Shown piece after piece: positions 1 through 10,796 of a stretch of 64,000 bases of DNA. A program made the position numbers and the translations under genes. A model generated the notes under the pieces. It did no database searches and was not told where the DNA came from. It saw nothing but the letters and a program-made list of their open reading frames with translations. The stretch's first letter is position 1, and the number at the start of each line of letters is the position of its first letter. The stretch covers positions 274,961,426 to 275,025,425 of the forward strand of contig CP136063.1 of the NCBI GenBank assembly GCA_032622095.1. Direction: 5' to 3'. This stretch comes from Siphonodentalium dalli. Taxonomy: Eukaryota > Mollusca > Scaphopoda > Gadilida > Siphonodentaliidae.

Positions 1-53
1 ATGGTATCATGATTGTTGATTGTCGACTTTTCTTTCGGTTTGGGGATGGCATA

Positions 54-935
54 TTAACTTTCGGCGATTGCGGGGGGTGACTGGTAAATTTCGTCCTCCT
101 CCATCACAATTCTTTCATTCGACAGAGTCATAAAGCCATTTGCTGTTGATATACCGTAATATACCTCCGGCTCGGATTCGTTCCTATCATCAGATTCGCC
201 GCTGGGATCCTTGTCAGTCTGTGTTGCCGCCGATTCGACGCATGCCGACGACTCGGCACTTGTTATATTTGTTTTCGTTTTGTCCATGGCAACGTGATGA
301 GAAACATTGTGGAAAACTGACTGCAGAGTCTTTATTTCTTTTTCTATTGAGCTCAGGGAGTTTCGTATTGACGTTAGGGCCGATGTCATGAACTCCTGTA
401 GCTTTCCGAGAATTAGGTCGCCCAGCTGGTTTAGTTCCAAATGTTCTGCCACATTGCTTGGCTGTATATGTATTTTTGCACGCTGTTCAGTATCTGGTTT
501 CATTACGTCACCGAGGTTTTGCAGTAACATATTTGCTTCTGTCGTCTGCTGCTCCACTCGCCCGAGTACTGATCTGAATTCGTCGAATGAACTATTTTGT
601 AGAACGACTTTCGAGATTGATTCCTCGACAGCTAAGAATAATTCTTCAGTTTTTGTGCTAGCTGTTTCAATTTCTGGGTCATGAACTTCGGTTGGTGTAT
701 TCGATTCGAACATTTCTCCAGTGATATCCTTATATATTTCTGTGAAGTATTTATCCTTCCATTCGCCACAATTGTTTAAGCCTTGAACCAGTACAGTTCC
801 ATTGTTATATATATTTATAGATACATATTTAATGTTTCGGTCTTTGACAAAAAGATTTATTTGGAATTTCATATCCTTTTGTAACTTACGTTCTATCGAA
901 TAAGCTTCCCCATAAATATCCGAAATTGTATCCAC
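54..935 (-). CDS. LINE ORF1-like protein, intact 293-codon frame
   Basis: A single uninterrupted frame runs from ATG (933-935) to TAA (54-56). Residues about 24-70 form a compact hydrophobic block with the core INIYNNGTVLVQG followed by a W...F..IYKDI pattern. I associate this type of block with first-ORF proteins of invertebrate CR1-like retrotransposons, from memory and without a search. Residues about 95-215 are rich in heptad-like leucine/isoleucine spacing (LTSIRNSLSSIEKEIKTLQS), so a coiled coil is likely, which fits ORF1 proteins that trimerise and bind RNA. The C-terminal 75 residues are acidic and low in complexity. No zinc knuckle is visible. On this strand an ORF2 would lie to the left of the window. 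Alternatively it is a domesticated or host protein. The coding call is fairly safe; the family call is moderate. Confidence 0.55.
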   Translation of the reverse strand: MDTISDIYGEAYSIERKLQKDMKFQINLFVKDRNIKYVSINIYNNGTVLVQGLNNCGEWKDKYFTEIYKDITGEMFESNTPTEVHDPEIETASTKTEELFLAVEESISKVVLQNSSFDEFRSVLGRVEQQTTEANMLLQNLGDVMKPDTEQRAKIHIQPSNVAEHLELNQLGDLILGKLQEFMTSALTSIRNSLSSIEKEIKTLQSVFHNVSHHVAMDKTKTNITSAESSACVESAATQTDKDPSGESDDRNESEPEVYYGISTANGFMTLSNERIVMEEDEIYQSPPAIAES

Positions 936-1231
936 AATAACGCGATCGTTACGAGTTAACTACATACACTGGACATTGCTAGACGCATGTCTTAATACAT
1001 ATCATGCTAACAGTCGGGGGCTTATTTACTGTTACTAATGTACATCACCACCTAACAATCATTATAATTATGTACGATTATTCCCCAAACAGATGCTCAT
1101 ATATACACCGGATATGTATGATTATACTTCCAAAATAAACGACGCCTACATATGAACATATAGATTTCAGGCATCATATCTCATATGATAAAAAATAAAA
1201 ATAAAATTATTAATAACAAATAAAAACAACA
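936..1231. other. AT-rich spacer
   Basis: No reading frame, RNA gene or repeat is recognised here. If the 54-935 frame is a LINE ORF1, its 5' untranslated region would fall in this interval. Confidence 0.4.
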
Positions 1232-1530
1232 ATGTTTAGCTCCGCAAAACACTCTTCATTTAAGGGCACATGCACTGTGGAGTCACTAAACCAATATATT
1301 TCCCCCAATATTTAGGAACCTCTAAGCGCTCTTCATTTTAATGGCACGTGACCTTTGTGACTGCTGAACGCTCTTCATTTAATGGAACATGAAATATGGA
1401 GTTATTTAACTGGCATATTTTGCCCAATCTTAAGAGCTGCTAAACGTTCATCATTTTAATGTCATGCGAACTTTATGACTGCTAAACGCTCTTCATTTCA
1501 GGGCACGTGGAACACGAACTATGGAATTAC
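1232..1530. repeat. Degenerate two-part tandem repeat (~119 bp)
   Basis: The word CTCTTCATTT (or TTCATCATTTT) recurs near 1252, 1330, 1370, 1449 and 1489. The spacing alternates between about 78 and 40 bases, giving a composite unit of about 119 bp. Each copy continues with a GGCACGTG-like word. Copies differ at many positions, so the array is old. Confidence 0.6.
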
Positions 1531-1589
1531 TTAGCCGAGAGGTTTTCACAATCTATAGGGGTGGGGAAGTGACTCATAAAAATATCTCA

Positions 1590-2130
1590 TCACATACAAT
1601 TAGCAATTTAATAAAAAGCTGTCCTTATTATTCACTGATTTTGTGATCAGATTTTTCCTACCACCATCAGAAAATAGCAACTTAAAAAAAATATCTCCTT
1701 ATTTTTCGCCGATTTTGCGATCAGATTTTATCCAATCACCATCGGTAAAAAGCAATTTTATAAAAAAAAAGTTCTCATTATTCGCCGATTTTGCGATCAG
1801 ATTTTTCCAAGCACCATCAGCAAAATAGAAATTTTACAAACATATCTCTTTATTTCCACCAGTTTTGCGATTAGATTCCATTAATCATAATCAGCATACT
1901 AGCATCTTTAAATAGAACCTCTCCGTATCATTTGAGTGATTTCCGATCATATTTTTCCCGAATCGTCAATTCAGCATCTTCTAAAGAAGCTCTCTTAAAT
2001 CCTTTGCCGATGAGATTCTCTAATCACCACCAACTTAGCAATTTCATAACAATTCTCTCCATTTCATCGATTTATTGATAATATTTCTCCAATACAAACC
2101 AGCAAAATTAGCAAAATCATTTTAGTTACT
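1590..2130. repeat. Decaying ~75-80 bp tandem repeat
   Basis: Successive units contain CGCCGATTTTGCGATCAGAT, then a CACCATCAGCAAAATAGCAA-like stretch and a T-rich TCTCCTTATT link. The copies between 1625 and 1850 are clear. Those from 1860 to 2130 drift progressively until the unit is barely visible. A 61-codon frame at 1643-1828 is produced by the repeat and is not annotated as a gene. Confidence 0.65.
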
Positions 2131-2981
2131 CTTTACCATAATCAATTTACCAGAAATTGATATTTTTTATAAACTCATAATACTAACCCCCTTTTAAAGC
2201 CCCCCCCCTCCCCTAACCATCGAAATCATTATATAAAAACATAAATTACACTCGAAGGACAATACATACATATAGATTTATAGAACATTCAAAACAATAA
2301 CAGTACGACATTCAAACATACTCATGCTAGATGCGATTTCTACAAGATATCAATTCGTATCATGTGATTTGTGTCAACCATTGTGCCAGCCTGAGGAATG
2401 CATTCCAGCTCTTGTTGAGAACGAACTAGGTTCGTTATCTTGGGGAATCATCGGCACGCAGCAGCATCATCTTACAGTACCGCCTGATGTCGACTACAGG
2501 ATCATCGAGGATCTCCAACCAGCACGTCGCTACGGTATGGCACCTGCCTAACTACTCTACACTACTGATATGCTGCGCCCAGTCCACGCTGCCCGCTACA
2601 CATACTGACAAATGCCTAATGGGTGATCGTACCACCGCAGCACATGGTTGACATATCTAACATTGACTTTCAAATTACCCATCTCGGCCAACACAAACCC
2701 TACTTCCAAAATTAACAAATAATCGGACATGGTTATTATGAGGTAAATTAAACTCGGAAATAATAATCATAAATATTATGACCTCTTATATTCTAACCCC
2801 CAATTTTACAGCTAGCGTCTGTATCGAATCGACTTGCCATGCTATGTTAACCGGATACTTTCGGAATAAATCATATGAATCCACAGTAGTAATTGCCAAT
2901 CTACGCCCGACTCTAAAATTGAAGGCATATGTTGTCCATAAAATTTATGTATCAAAATCCCGGTACTGACCAAAATTTGTC
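2131..2981. other. Intergenic; GC-richer island at 2324-2560
   Basis: A 75-codon plus-strand frame (2324-2551) lies in DNA that is visibly less AT-rich than its surroundings. It begins MLDAISTRYQFV and contains DLCQPLCQPEEC. A possible acceptor (GTGCCAG) precedes CCTGAGG near 2392. I do not recognise the peptide and see no matching donor with confidence, so it is noted and not called a gene. Nothing else is visible. Confidence 0.25.
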
Positions 2982-3036
2982 GTATTTTGTGATATAGGTC
3001 TTGAGCAGAGGGCTCAAGTCCTATATCACAAAATAC
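2982..3036. repeat. Near-perfect hairpin, 25-bp arms
   Basis: The left arm 2982-3006 and the right arm 3012-3036 are reverse complements with one mismatch, separated by a 5-base loop (AGAGG). The arms start with GTATTTTGTGATATAGG. The loop is too short for a typical pre-miRNA. A collapsed miniature inverted-repeat element is the simplest reading. Confidence 0.8.
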
Positions 3037-4637
3037 GTTAAAAACCGAATCATCTCTCTTAACTTAAAATTAACATTTCATTTACCCCCCCCCCCCTCCC
3101 AGACCCGAGCTCGTATAAATCAATCCGCGCGTCCACAAGACATTTACATTAAATTTGCCACCATATTAACTCTGAATATAGGCTAGATTCATATATTCAT
3201 CACAATGAACATTCCCACCATATTTTGATAGTAAACCACATACAATACAACTCACATATTTCTCCCAATATGCATTCGCGAATTTAGACACTATATGATC
3301 GTAAATTAAAACACTAACACAAATAAAACAATACAAGGGGGTTATCTTCCCAATTAAGGGCTTGATCACCTCTTAATGGCTTGGCACCCACAGAAGGATA
3401 ATAAGAACAAAATTACGCTGGACATACATAAATCGGAATTTTGTTTGTATAAAGGAGTTACATAAATAAAACATCATACCGCTGATTTATATCCCTTACT
3501 AGATATCCACATGGTGCATACATATCACCAAAAGCTTTAGTTATATCTAGGTAATACAATTAAACAAAGTGCAACCTCAAAAGTACATCATACGATCATC
3601 TTCAAGCGACCTGCACAATCTGTATGTCAATGTCACGATGCCTAGTGGCATACAATTCCCCATCAAGTTCCCATATACATCTGAACGCCCTTTCACAAGA
3701 AAATCTACAAATATAACTAAGATGTTAACGGCTAAACCAGGTCCAATTTACTCAACATGTAACCTATAACACATGGCAAACATGGGGAATGATCAGTTAG
3801 AATATGTCGGTAGAGACTATGGTAAACTAACCCACATAAGTGTGCTACTGGCCAATAGTTTATGACAATCCTGCATGCGTCAAGTAAGGATTATGGCATT
3901 TGACTGAAAGTGCCATCCTTACACCATTGCACTCATCCGATATACTGACAACAGTAATTCGCGCATGCAGTTTTGTGTATATATTTCATACCAAGCGTGC
4001 GATATTGATAGCGTGTAGTTTAAACAGTATTTATTCCATGCAATTTCATTATATATACAATTACAAATATAGAATGAACCAATAGTTCATGGATCGGATC
4101 CGACAGCAAGCGTATTTGCTTATATGAGTCGTTTCCGTTGATGATTTTCCCCATCCCACCACGCAGCAGCAGCCAATAGTAAAGGATGAGTCTTTGGTTG
4201 TGTTTTTGTTATTGCTGATAACAAGCTCGTCGATAAAGAGATTATATGATATGCACGCGTGGTGGGAAGGGGTGACGATAGGATATTTCAGTTTTCTTTT
4301 ATAAACGTAGATATGGAGGATGGTGGTGTTAGTATGAAAGTAATATTAACTTGAATGTGATGTGTTAGTGAGGATACAGAGGGAATGTGATTTGATTCAG
4401 AGAGAAAAAGAGGTATGAATCGTATGACGTATATATCAAATTAGATTGTAGGTTTCATGGAGGATGGAGGAAAAGAAAGTATAGCATTTGGAATGGTATG
4501 GTTTGCTGTTGATGAGGTCAACCCAATGCACGGACAACCCATGTGGTGTTTTCTTCTTTGCGGCGTGTCAATCATCAGTTACATTTGTTTGTTTGTTGTT
4601 GTTTTTTTCCAGATAGACTCGTATGTTGGATTGTCAG
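3037..4637. other. No gene recognised; contains a C12 run
   Basis: The interval is AT-rich with only short unrelated frames. A run of 12 C occurs at 3085-3096. The part next to 4638 would be the 3' untranslated region of the minus-strand LINE, but I cannot place its 3' end. Confidence 0.4.
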
Positions 4638-5474
4638 TTAAGAGAAACGTTTGGTATTTGCTATGTACTTTTGTACTTCTTTGGTGATTATAGAATTTGT
4701 ATCGTATGAAAGGTCGGATGACCCACGTAGAAGTATTTCTGTTGTTGGGTCACATTTTTCATATAACGAATTTAACAATGCAGCTCTCTGTATAGAGTAT
4801 ATTATGCAATGCAGTAGAAAATGTTCGCTGTCCTCGAGATCACCGCATACACAATACGGGTTGTTAGTTAGGAAATTCGCGTACTTGTGGTTGTTTACAT
4901 TACTACAATTCAACCGTAGTCTTGTGTGTAGAATATAAGAATGGCGCTAATGTGCTTTGGGATTTTAGTTCAGTTGGTCTCTAAAGAGTTTGGGAACGAT
5001 GCTAACGATTCCATATTTACGCTTTGTTCGAGGTTGTTCCATAGCACTGTTGTCGATGGGATGAAATTCAAGGATTCTGAGAGCGTCTGCTTGTCTTGTT
5101 TGAATTCCAGATATTGCAATATTCGAGGGAGGAACATGATTTTTGCAGATATGTAGGAGACTTGCCTTCAATCATTTTGTAGAATAGCCTCAGTTTATAT
5201 TTATTTCGTCGCGCTTTCAAAGTTCCCATCCAGTTTCCTTTAATAATGTGGAATTACTAACCGATCTGGTTGCACCTGTTATGATTCGTGCGGCTTCGTA
5301 CTGTATTTTTTCTATTTCGTCAGACTCCTGTTTAGTACAGCCATCCCAAATAACGCAAGCATATTCTAACACGGGTCTAACCAGGGTAAAATAATACTTT
5401 TGTAGAGATGATCTATCCAGATTATATCGATATTTTCGGAGATAAGACAATGATTTCATCGCGAAGGTCGTCAT
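4638..5474 (-). pseudogene. LINE RT thumb and C-terminal Cys/His segment
   Basis: The frame 5217-5474 has LRKYRYNLDRSSLQKYYFTL and VRPVLEYACVIWDGC, the usual thumb of jockey/CR1-like RTs, ending in ETGWEL. It continues out of frame with LRLFYKMIEGKSPTYL near 5170-5215. The last frame (4638-4913) has CVCGDLEDSEHFLLHC, a C-x-C...H...C cluster, and ends VQKYIANTKRFS, the normal terminus of these ORF2 proteins. The stop at 4638 marks the end of ORF2. Confidence 0.8.
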
Positions 5475-5642
5475 TTGATTGATATGTGCTCCCCATGTAC
5501 CATCTTTGCTCAGTTCATGCCTAGGTGCTTATGCACTTCAACTTCCTTTATTGGTTGCTCGTTCATTTGCACGATGAGTTTTTTTTCTGATGCATGTTAG
5601 GGATTCGGTTTTTGTACCGTTAAAAGTCAGAAGCTATCGTTT

Positions 5643-6346
5643 TTACCACGATTCTATGTGAGAAATGTCATCCTGAAGTTTGATTGAGTCTATCATTGTG
5701 TCATCAATACGTAGTGAAATGGACGTGTCATCGGCAAAAAGACGGACATTGCATGCTATATTTGGTACAATATCGTTGATGTATACCAGGAATAAAATGG
5801 GGCCTATTATAGAGCCTTGAGGAACTCGCGCTGTGAACCCTCCCCACTTGGGGGAGATTGATCCTAGCACTACGCGTTGTTCTCGGTTTGATATGTATGA
5901 TTCGAACCACTTTATAACATATTTGCTTATTCTTATCGAACTGAAGTTTGTAAATTAGACCTTCATGCCAAACCTTGTCAAATGCTTTGCTTATGTCAAA
6001 AAATAATAGTCGAATGTCACGCTCGCTGTCTAAAGAGTTCAACACCTCGTGGTAAATGTCGCATAACTGGTATACGGTAGAGTCGCCATGCACGATGCCT
6101 GAATGTCGGTCGGTTAGGACACTATTGGTTTGGAAGAAACGCATGTTTCGCAATACATTTTTCAAAGACCTTACTTAGACTGTTTAGTAGCGATATTGGT
6201 CGATAATTCTCAGGGTTACTACGGTCTCCTTTTTTAAATACTGGGACAACGTTAGCCTGTTTCCATTCGGCGGGGAAGTAGGATTCTGTGCGGTAGCGGT
6301 TGACTATTTTTGAAAGGGGGGTACTCAGGCTGGGGCAGTTTTTCAA
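5643..6346 (-). pseudogene. LINE reverse-transcriptase palm, three frames
   Basis: Three minus-strand frames follow one another. 6122-6346 has VVPVFKKGDRSNPENYRPIS (the NYRPISLL block). 5728-6165 has DIRLLFFDISKAFDKVWHEG, the first catalytic-aspartate block. 5643-5870 has VPQGSIIGPILFLVYINDI and LFADDTS, the FADD catalytic motif. All catalytic aspartates are therefore still readable, but the frame changes near 6150 and 5850 prevent a single product. It would copy LINE RNA into DNA at the nicked target. Confidence 0.85.
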
Positions 6347-6631
6347 TATACGTGGGCTGATCCGATCTGGACCAGATGCTTTATCTGGTTGGAGTTCCTT
6401 TATTACATTATAAACTTCAATTTCAGTTATAGTTACAGTTTCAAGTTTGATGACATTTTTGTCATCGGGGGGTAGTGTGGGAAGTTCGTTTGATCCTCCG
6501 AATGAAGAAATACTACAAAAATAATCATTCAGAATTTGTGATTTTTCTTCGTCGGATAAGGAGACTTGACCATTCCAATTGAGTGCTGGGACAATGTCGG
6601 TTTTCTTTCGGGCGCATTTGTTAAAAGTTTT

Positions 6632-6991
6632 CTACCATTTGGCTGCGTTAGTTTCAGGATTACATAGGATGTCTTGTATTTTCTGTGTATAAATCTTTTT
6701 GGCGTCTCTAACCTCTGAAATAATCCGATTTCTTATAGTGCGGTACTTATTCCAGTGTTGTTGGGTATTTCTTGATTTGGCATTTTTATGTACTTTTTTG
6801 CGATGTCTTATTAGATATTTTATCCTGGGAGTCATCCATTCTGATTCGTTAAATCGACAGTTCACTGATTTGGTCGGGATAAATTTGTGTATAAGTTCAT
6901 TTATAATATTAGTGAACGCTTGGCATATTTTATCAGTTTCTACATTTCGTAGAAACTCGTCCCAATCAAGAGATCGTATATGTTCATTCAT
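6632..6991 (-). pseudogene. LINE ORF2 linker between endonuclease and RT
   Basis: The 119-codon frame contains WMTPRIKYLIRHRKKVHKNA and a lysine/arginine-rich stretch ending NPETNAAKW. This is the typical linker between the endonuclease and RT of jockey/CR1-type elements (W.T..i..li..r....k). It is followed by a stop, and the RT continues in other frames. The interval 6347-6631 is the degraded start of the RT region. Confidence 0.7.
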
Positions 6992-7173
6992 CTCAGTGAA
7001 ATTAGTCTGTTCATATAGATATATGAGTCAATTAAAACCTGGATTGGTCGTTTTTTGGTGTTGGGTTTGAACTGTCACACATACTGGGACATGATATCGA
7101 ATAAGATCGCAGAAAAATGGCTCAAGAGTACCACAGCTTGTGACTGTATAATTAGAGTTTGTTAAAATAACGT

Positions 7174-7894
7174 CTATGAGGGTTTCGAGATTTCCGTGTA
7201 GTGGGTGGTTTCTAGAATAATATGTTTAAGGGATAATTCTGCTTCAATAGAAGGGACCTGTTTATTTGCCGGATTGTATTGATTTTCGTTCAAATCACCG
7301 CATATGATTATTGTGTGGGACGGGTGGGCATTGACAGCGTCGCCAATGTTCCCAATGATATCATGCCAAAAATCGATATTCAGAGGGCGGTAAAAAAATC
7401 CAATTAGCGCTTTCGAGTTTATCAAGGAGATTTCGAGCCAAAGGCATTCCAGATTTGAGTTTTCGAGTTCGTTTCGAAAGCCAGGTTGATTTAACATATG
7501 CGATAACTCCTCCACCAACAGGGTCCATCCCTCGTCTATAATTTCATTCTGGTTCATGGAATCCTCTTATTAAGAGGTCATGTTGTTCATTTTTCGGACT
7601 TAGCCAACTTTCGGTGAATCCACATATGTCATAGTTTTGAATTTCAATCGCTAGTATATCTAATTTTGGTATTATGCTCTGTATGTTCAGATGAAATATT
7701 GATAACGTATTTCCACTAGGGGGTCCTGGGTTGGGAGATATATCACCGGAGAAGAGTAATAGGCGCCCAAGCAACGACGGGATGCCATTTTGTGTAGCAT
7801 TTGAGACATCTGTTTCGTTCGATTGTGTGTAGTAAATTCGATTAATCAGAATATTCTTAGCTTTTGTAACATTTAAGATAAGTAACAATGTCAA
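7174..7894 (-). pseudogene. LINE endonuclease domain (frameshifted)
   Basis: Two minus-strand frames (7544-7894 and 7174-7557) overlap by 14 bases and together encode an apurinic-type endonuclease domain. The first frame carries the N-terminal block SGDISPNPGPP, then LSIFHLNIQSIIPKLDIL and FTESWLS, where the N and E match the catalytic strand of the family. The second frame has ECLWLEIS, IGFFYRPL and IIICGDLNEN, the latter holding the D-x-N catalytic pair. In life the domain nicks target DNA to prime reverse transcription. The frame change near 7550 and the missing end of the domain below 7174 disable it. Confidence 0.8.
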
Positions 7895-8296
7895 TATATC
7901 ATTGTATTTGAAACCGCTGAATTCAAGCCGAAGATAGTATAATAGTAGTTTGGATGCTTGAAAGTCGCAACCTGGATCATGATTGGTTATAGAGGGAAAA
8001 TTAAATGATAGGATAGGCAGGTCACAAAAATTACAGGTGCCTTAGAGTGACGACATAGTAAGTATGTGATGGAGTGAGTGGTTGTTGCTTGTATAGTGGT
8101 AATATGCTGAAGATATACAGTATAGAAAACAGGTTAAATAGAACATAATCAACGGATATATACAAGTTTCATATAATGTGACAATAAACAGTTCTGAAAA
8201 AATCAAGAATTTCACTGCTAAGATAGGAGTATGGAATATATACGTTATTCAAGTGAACTTTGATTTGGTTGGGTTCGGTTGTTTATCTTGATTCCG
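7895..8296. other. No gene recognised
   Basis: AT-rich DNA upstream, in the minus sense, of the broken LINE. It could be the LINE 5' region, but no promoter or ORF is supported. Confidence 0.35.
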
Positions 8297-9023
8297 AATG
8301 GTTTTGGTGAGGGATTTTCTATAGAAATCAGGTCAAATACATTTTGGTGTTCAAAGGGAAAATTCGCAATTTGAGAATATATAGTGGTTCATGGGGTGGG
8401 GGTTCTCACCAAATTATACAGTGGTATACTATAGGGGGGGGGTCGAAATTATTTGCATAGTAAAACGCGCGATTAGACATATACGTTACAAACGGTCAAT
8501 TTATATAGTTCAAGTGGTGACAAGCTTCGTGATGTAGCTTGATCGATGGGTTAAGAGATTGGCTTTTAATGTTGCATTGTGAATTCCATTGCAATCAGTT
8601 TGGTTCTGTCTAGGAACAGCAGCTGCCGAATTTCACTCCAAAGAATCGTGTTTTAGTGATGCAAGGGATATAATTCTATATGTTTTTAGGTTGGTGTGAA
8701 TGTTGTACGTATGGTTTTGATGAGGGATTTTCTATAGAAATCAGGTCAAATACATTTTGGTGTTCAAAGCGAAAATTAGCAATGCGAGAATATATAGTGG
8801 TTCGGGGGTGGGGTGGTTCTCACCGAATGATACAGTGGTATACTATAGGAGGGGTCAAAATTATTTTCATAGTAAAACACGCGATTGGACATATGCGTAT
8901 CAATCGGTCAATTTATAGTTCAAGTGGTGACAAGCGTCGTGATGTAGCTTGATCGATGGGTTAAAAGATTGGTGTAAGGGATATAACTATATATGTTTTA
9001 GGCTGGTGTCAATGTTGTACATA
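8297..9023. repeat. Direct duplication of a ~270-bp block
   Basis: 8297-8563 and 8708-8973 share the same sequence, starting at GAGGGATTTTCTATAGAAAT and ending near GATCGATGGGTTAA. A second shared piece (AAGGGATATAA...TATATGTTTTAGG) follows at about 8664-8710 and 8976-9023. The first copy carries about 100 extra bases (8564-8663). The copies differ by scattered substitutions and small gaps. Confidence 0.75.
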
Positions 9024-9192
9024 TAAAGCTGTGCACTGCGATTAATACACATTGTTGGTGGACAATCTTAGAATTCTGGAGATATGTGAAAAATTGCGAG
9101 TATATGCTCAGATGGGTGAATACGAATGAATATACTCATATACGTTAGTGTGTTCAAGATGCTCTAACTCTTCTCGGTAATAATTAATTAAT

Positions 9193-9410
9193 ATCACTGG
9201 ACGTTATATAGAAGACATTTTACACAATTCCAACATTTGGATACGAATAATTAAAATCACTGGAAGTTATTTTCAAGACATTTTACAAAATTTCAGCATA
9301 TGAATACGAATAAGTATACTTATGTTCATGATGCTATAACTCTTCCCGGCAACGATACAAGAATCACTGGAAATTATTTTGAAAAACTTTTTACACAATT
9401 TCGAACATCA
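9193..9410. repeat. Three degenerate direct repeats
   Basis: The pattern ATCACTGGAAGTTATTTT, then AGACATTTTACACAATTTC, starts near 9193, 9256 and 9363. TATGAATACGAATAA-like words lie between the copies. No coding potential is seen. Confidence 0.6.
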
Positions 9411-9460
9411 ATGGATGTCATCTTGAAAACAGTTTAACCCTGTTTCGTGCCGAATTAAGA

Positions 9461-9665
9461 CACACGATCTGTCATGAGAAACATTGTTTACTCAAAGTTA
9501 ATACACCATATGATCTAGTGCGATTGCATATATCACGTGGACGAAAGTAGACAATAAATTCCCTAAGACATACGCTCTGTCGTGAGAAACATTGGTTACT
9601 CAAAGTTAATATATGATCTAGTGCTATTGCATATATCACGTGGAAGAAAGTAGACAATAAATTCC
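9461..9665. repeat. Tandem duplication, ~103-bp unit
   Basis: Two adjacent copies share GAGAAACATTG.TTACTCAAAGTTAATA and TTGCATATATCACGTGGA.GAAAGTAGACAATAAATTCC. The copies are about 90% identical. The 97-codon minus-strand frame across them is a by-product. Confidence 0.75.
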
Positions 9666-9895
9666 TTATGATGAAGGGTGTTTCTGTTGTCAGAGATATC
9701 TGATTCGGAGTTACATCTTCTTTAGTTGCTAGTTTAGTAACTCGTATTGATTGATTAAGCGTCAATCAGTGTCTACACTTCGGAGGCTATAATGCTAGAC
9801 TATATTATTTGGATTGACAGATTGGACGATGATTGGGTCAATAGTATACATTGTATGTAGTGGCAGGGGAACGTATGTATAGATCAAGGAATATA

Positions 9896-10796
9896 TCAGT
9901 TTATCAGCTGGTGGCAGGATAGGTGCATGACATGAACAGTATATGTACCACGGTCTGGCTTTGGTCTTGGACTGAATAAGTCCCGTCTGAAGTCATCAAA
10001 TTCGACAAAGCTGTCGACGCGATGAACATGTTCTTGCAAGTCCTTCGCGAAAATGATGCCATTGGAGGTCCATGTCGATTATATTGTTGTGTCCTTCTTC
10101 ATTTTGCGACACTCGCCAGTTATCTGCGAGCGCTTGTTTGTTAACTGTTCATTGATGAACACGTGTTAAGGTTTCTCCTAGCACGATAAACTTTGTCCCT
10201 CTTTTTGTAGTGTTGGAATCGTACTAAGATTGACCTGGTGTTTCCTGATTTTCCCGACCGACGAGTTCGCTCGATATCTTCCGGTTCGATGGGTACCCCG
10301 AGTTCATTTCCAACATCTTGGATGAGCCCTTGATGCGCAGAGAATTCCTCATTCCGTATTGTTTTAGCCCGTCGAGGTCCGATTCCAGTTGATATATGCG
10401 CTCCTCTCGAATTTTAGCGTCCGCTTCGAGGGCTGATAGTCTGCGTCGTAGTTCTAAGTTGAAGTTTTCAATGTCAGAAACTCTACTCTGCAATTTATCA
10501 CTTGTTTCTAGACAGATGCTTTTGAATATGCTCCTCATTGAGGCCTGGAAATCTGGATCACGGAGTGCGTCTTTAAATTCTCTCAATAACTCGGATCGAT
10601 GAGTGTATCTTGTCGTAGGTTGTGGTTGGTTTGGATTGTCAGTGAAAGTGCTATTGTCAAATGGATTTCCTATATCAAACACGGAGGAACTCCCTGTATC
10701 ACTGAGTTCCCTTTGTTTTTTTGGGTCCATTGACTCAAGTATGCTGTCGTCTGAGCCGCGTTGACGCTTGTCTGGATTATCGCTGTTGCTGGCCAT
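9896..10796 (-). pseudogene. LINE ORF1 (coiled coil plus C-terminal domain), broken
   Basis: The N-terminal part (10224-10796, 190 codons) starts MASNSDNPDKRQRGSDD. It has a low-complexity head and then a leucine-rich coiled coil (about residues 90-160: LSALEADAKIREERIYQLES), ending YGMRNSLRIKG, the usual entry into the RNA-recognition domain of L1-type ORF1 proteins. After a stop near 10224 the family's C-terminal domain resumes in another frame. VFINEQLTNKRSQITGECRK starts near 10162, an in-frame stop lies near 10080, then STWTSNGIIFAKDLQEH follows, open to TGA at 9896-9898. The product would have been an RNA-binding chaperone. It is inactive here and is a different ORF1 type from that at 54-935, so it probably belongs to a separate insertion whose ORF2 is gone. 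Confidence 0.7.

Larger units (their letters stand above)
4638..7894 (-). mobile_element. CR1/jockey-like LINE, broken ORF2
   Basis: Reading the minus strand from 7894 to 4638 gives, in the correct order, an endonuclease, a linker, the reverse-transcriptase palm blocks, the thumb and a C-terminal cysteine/histidine segment. Together they cover essentially a whole second ORF of a CR1/jockey-type non-LTR retrotransposon. The frame changes at least six times, so the copy is dead. No first ORF directly precedes it: the minus-strand DNA at 7895-8300 has no long frame, and the next ORF1-like block (9896-10796) is 2 kb away and of a different type. The 3' terminus and target-site duplication were not located. 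Confidence 0.85.

Noticed and set aside
2324-2551. 75-codon plus-strand frame in a GC-richer island
   Set aside because: No recognisable domain and no convincing pair of splice sites. Kept only as a note.
4457-7070. Plus-strand frames across the minus-strand LINE
   Set aside because: They are antisense shadows of the RT and linker coding region.
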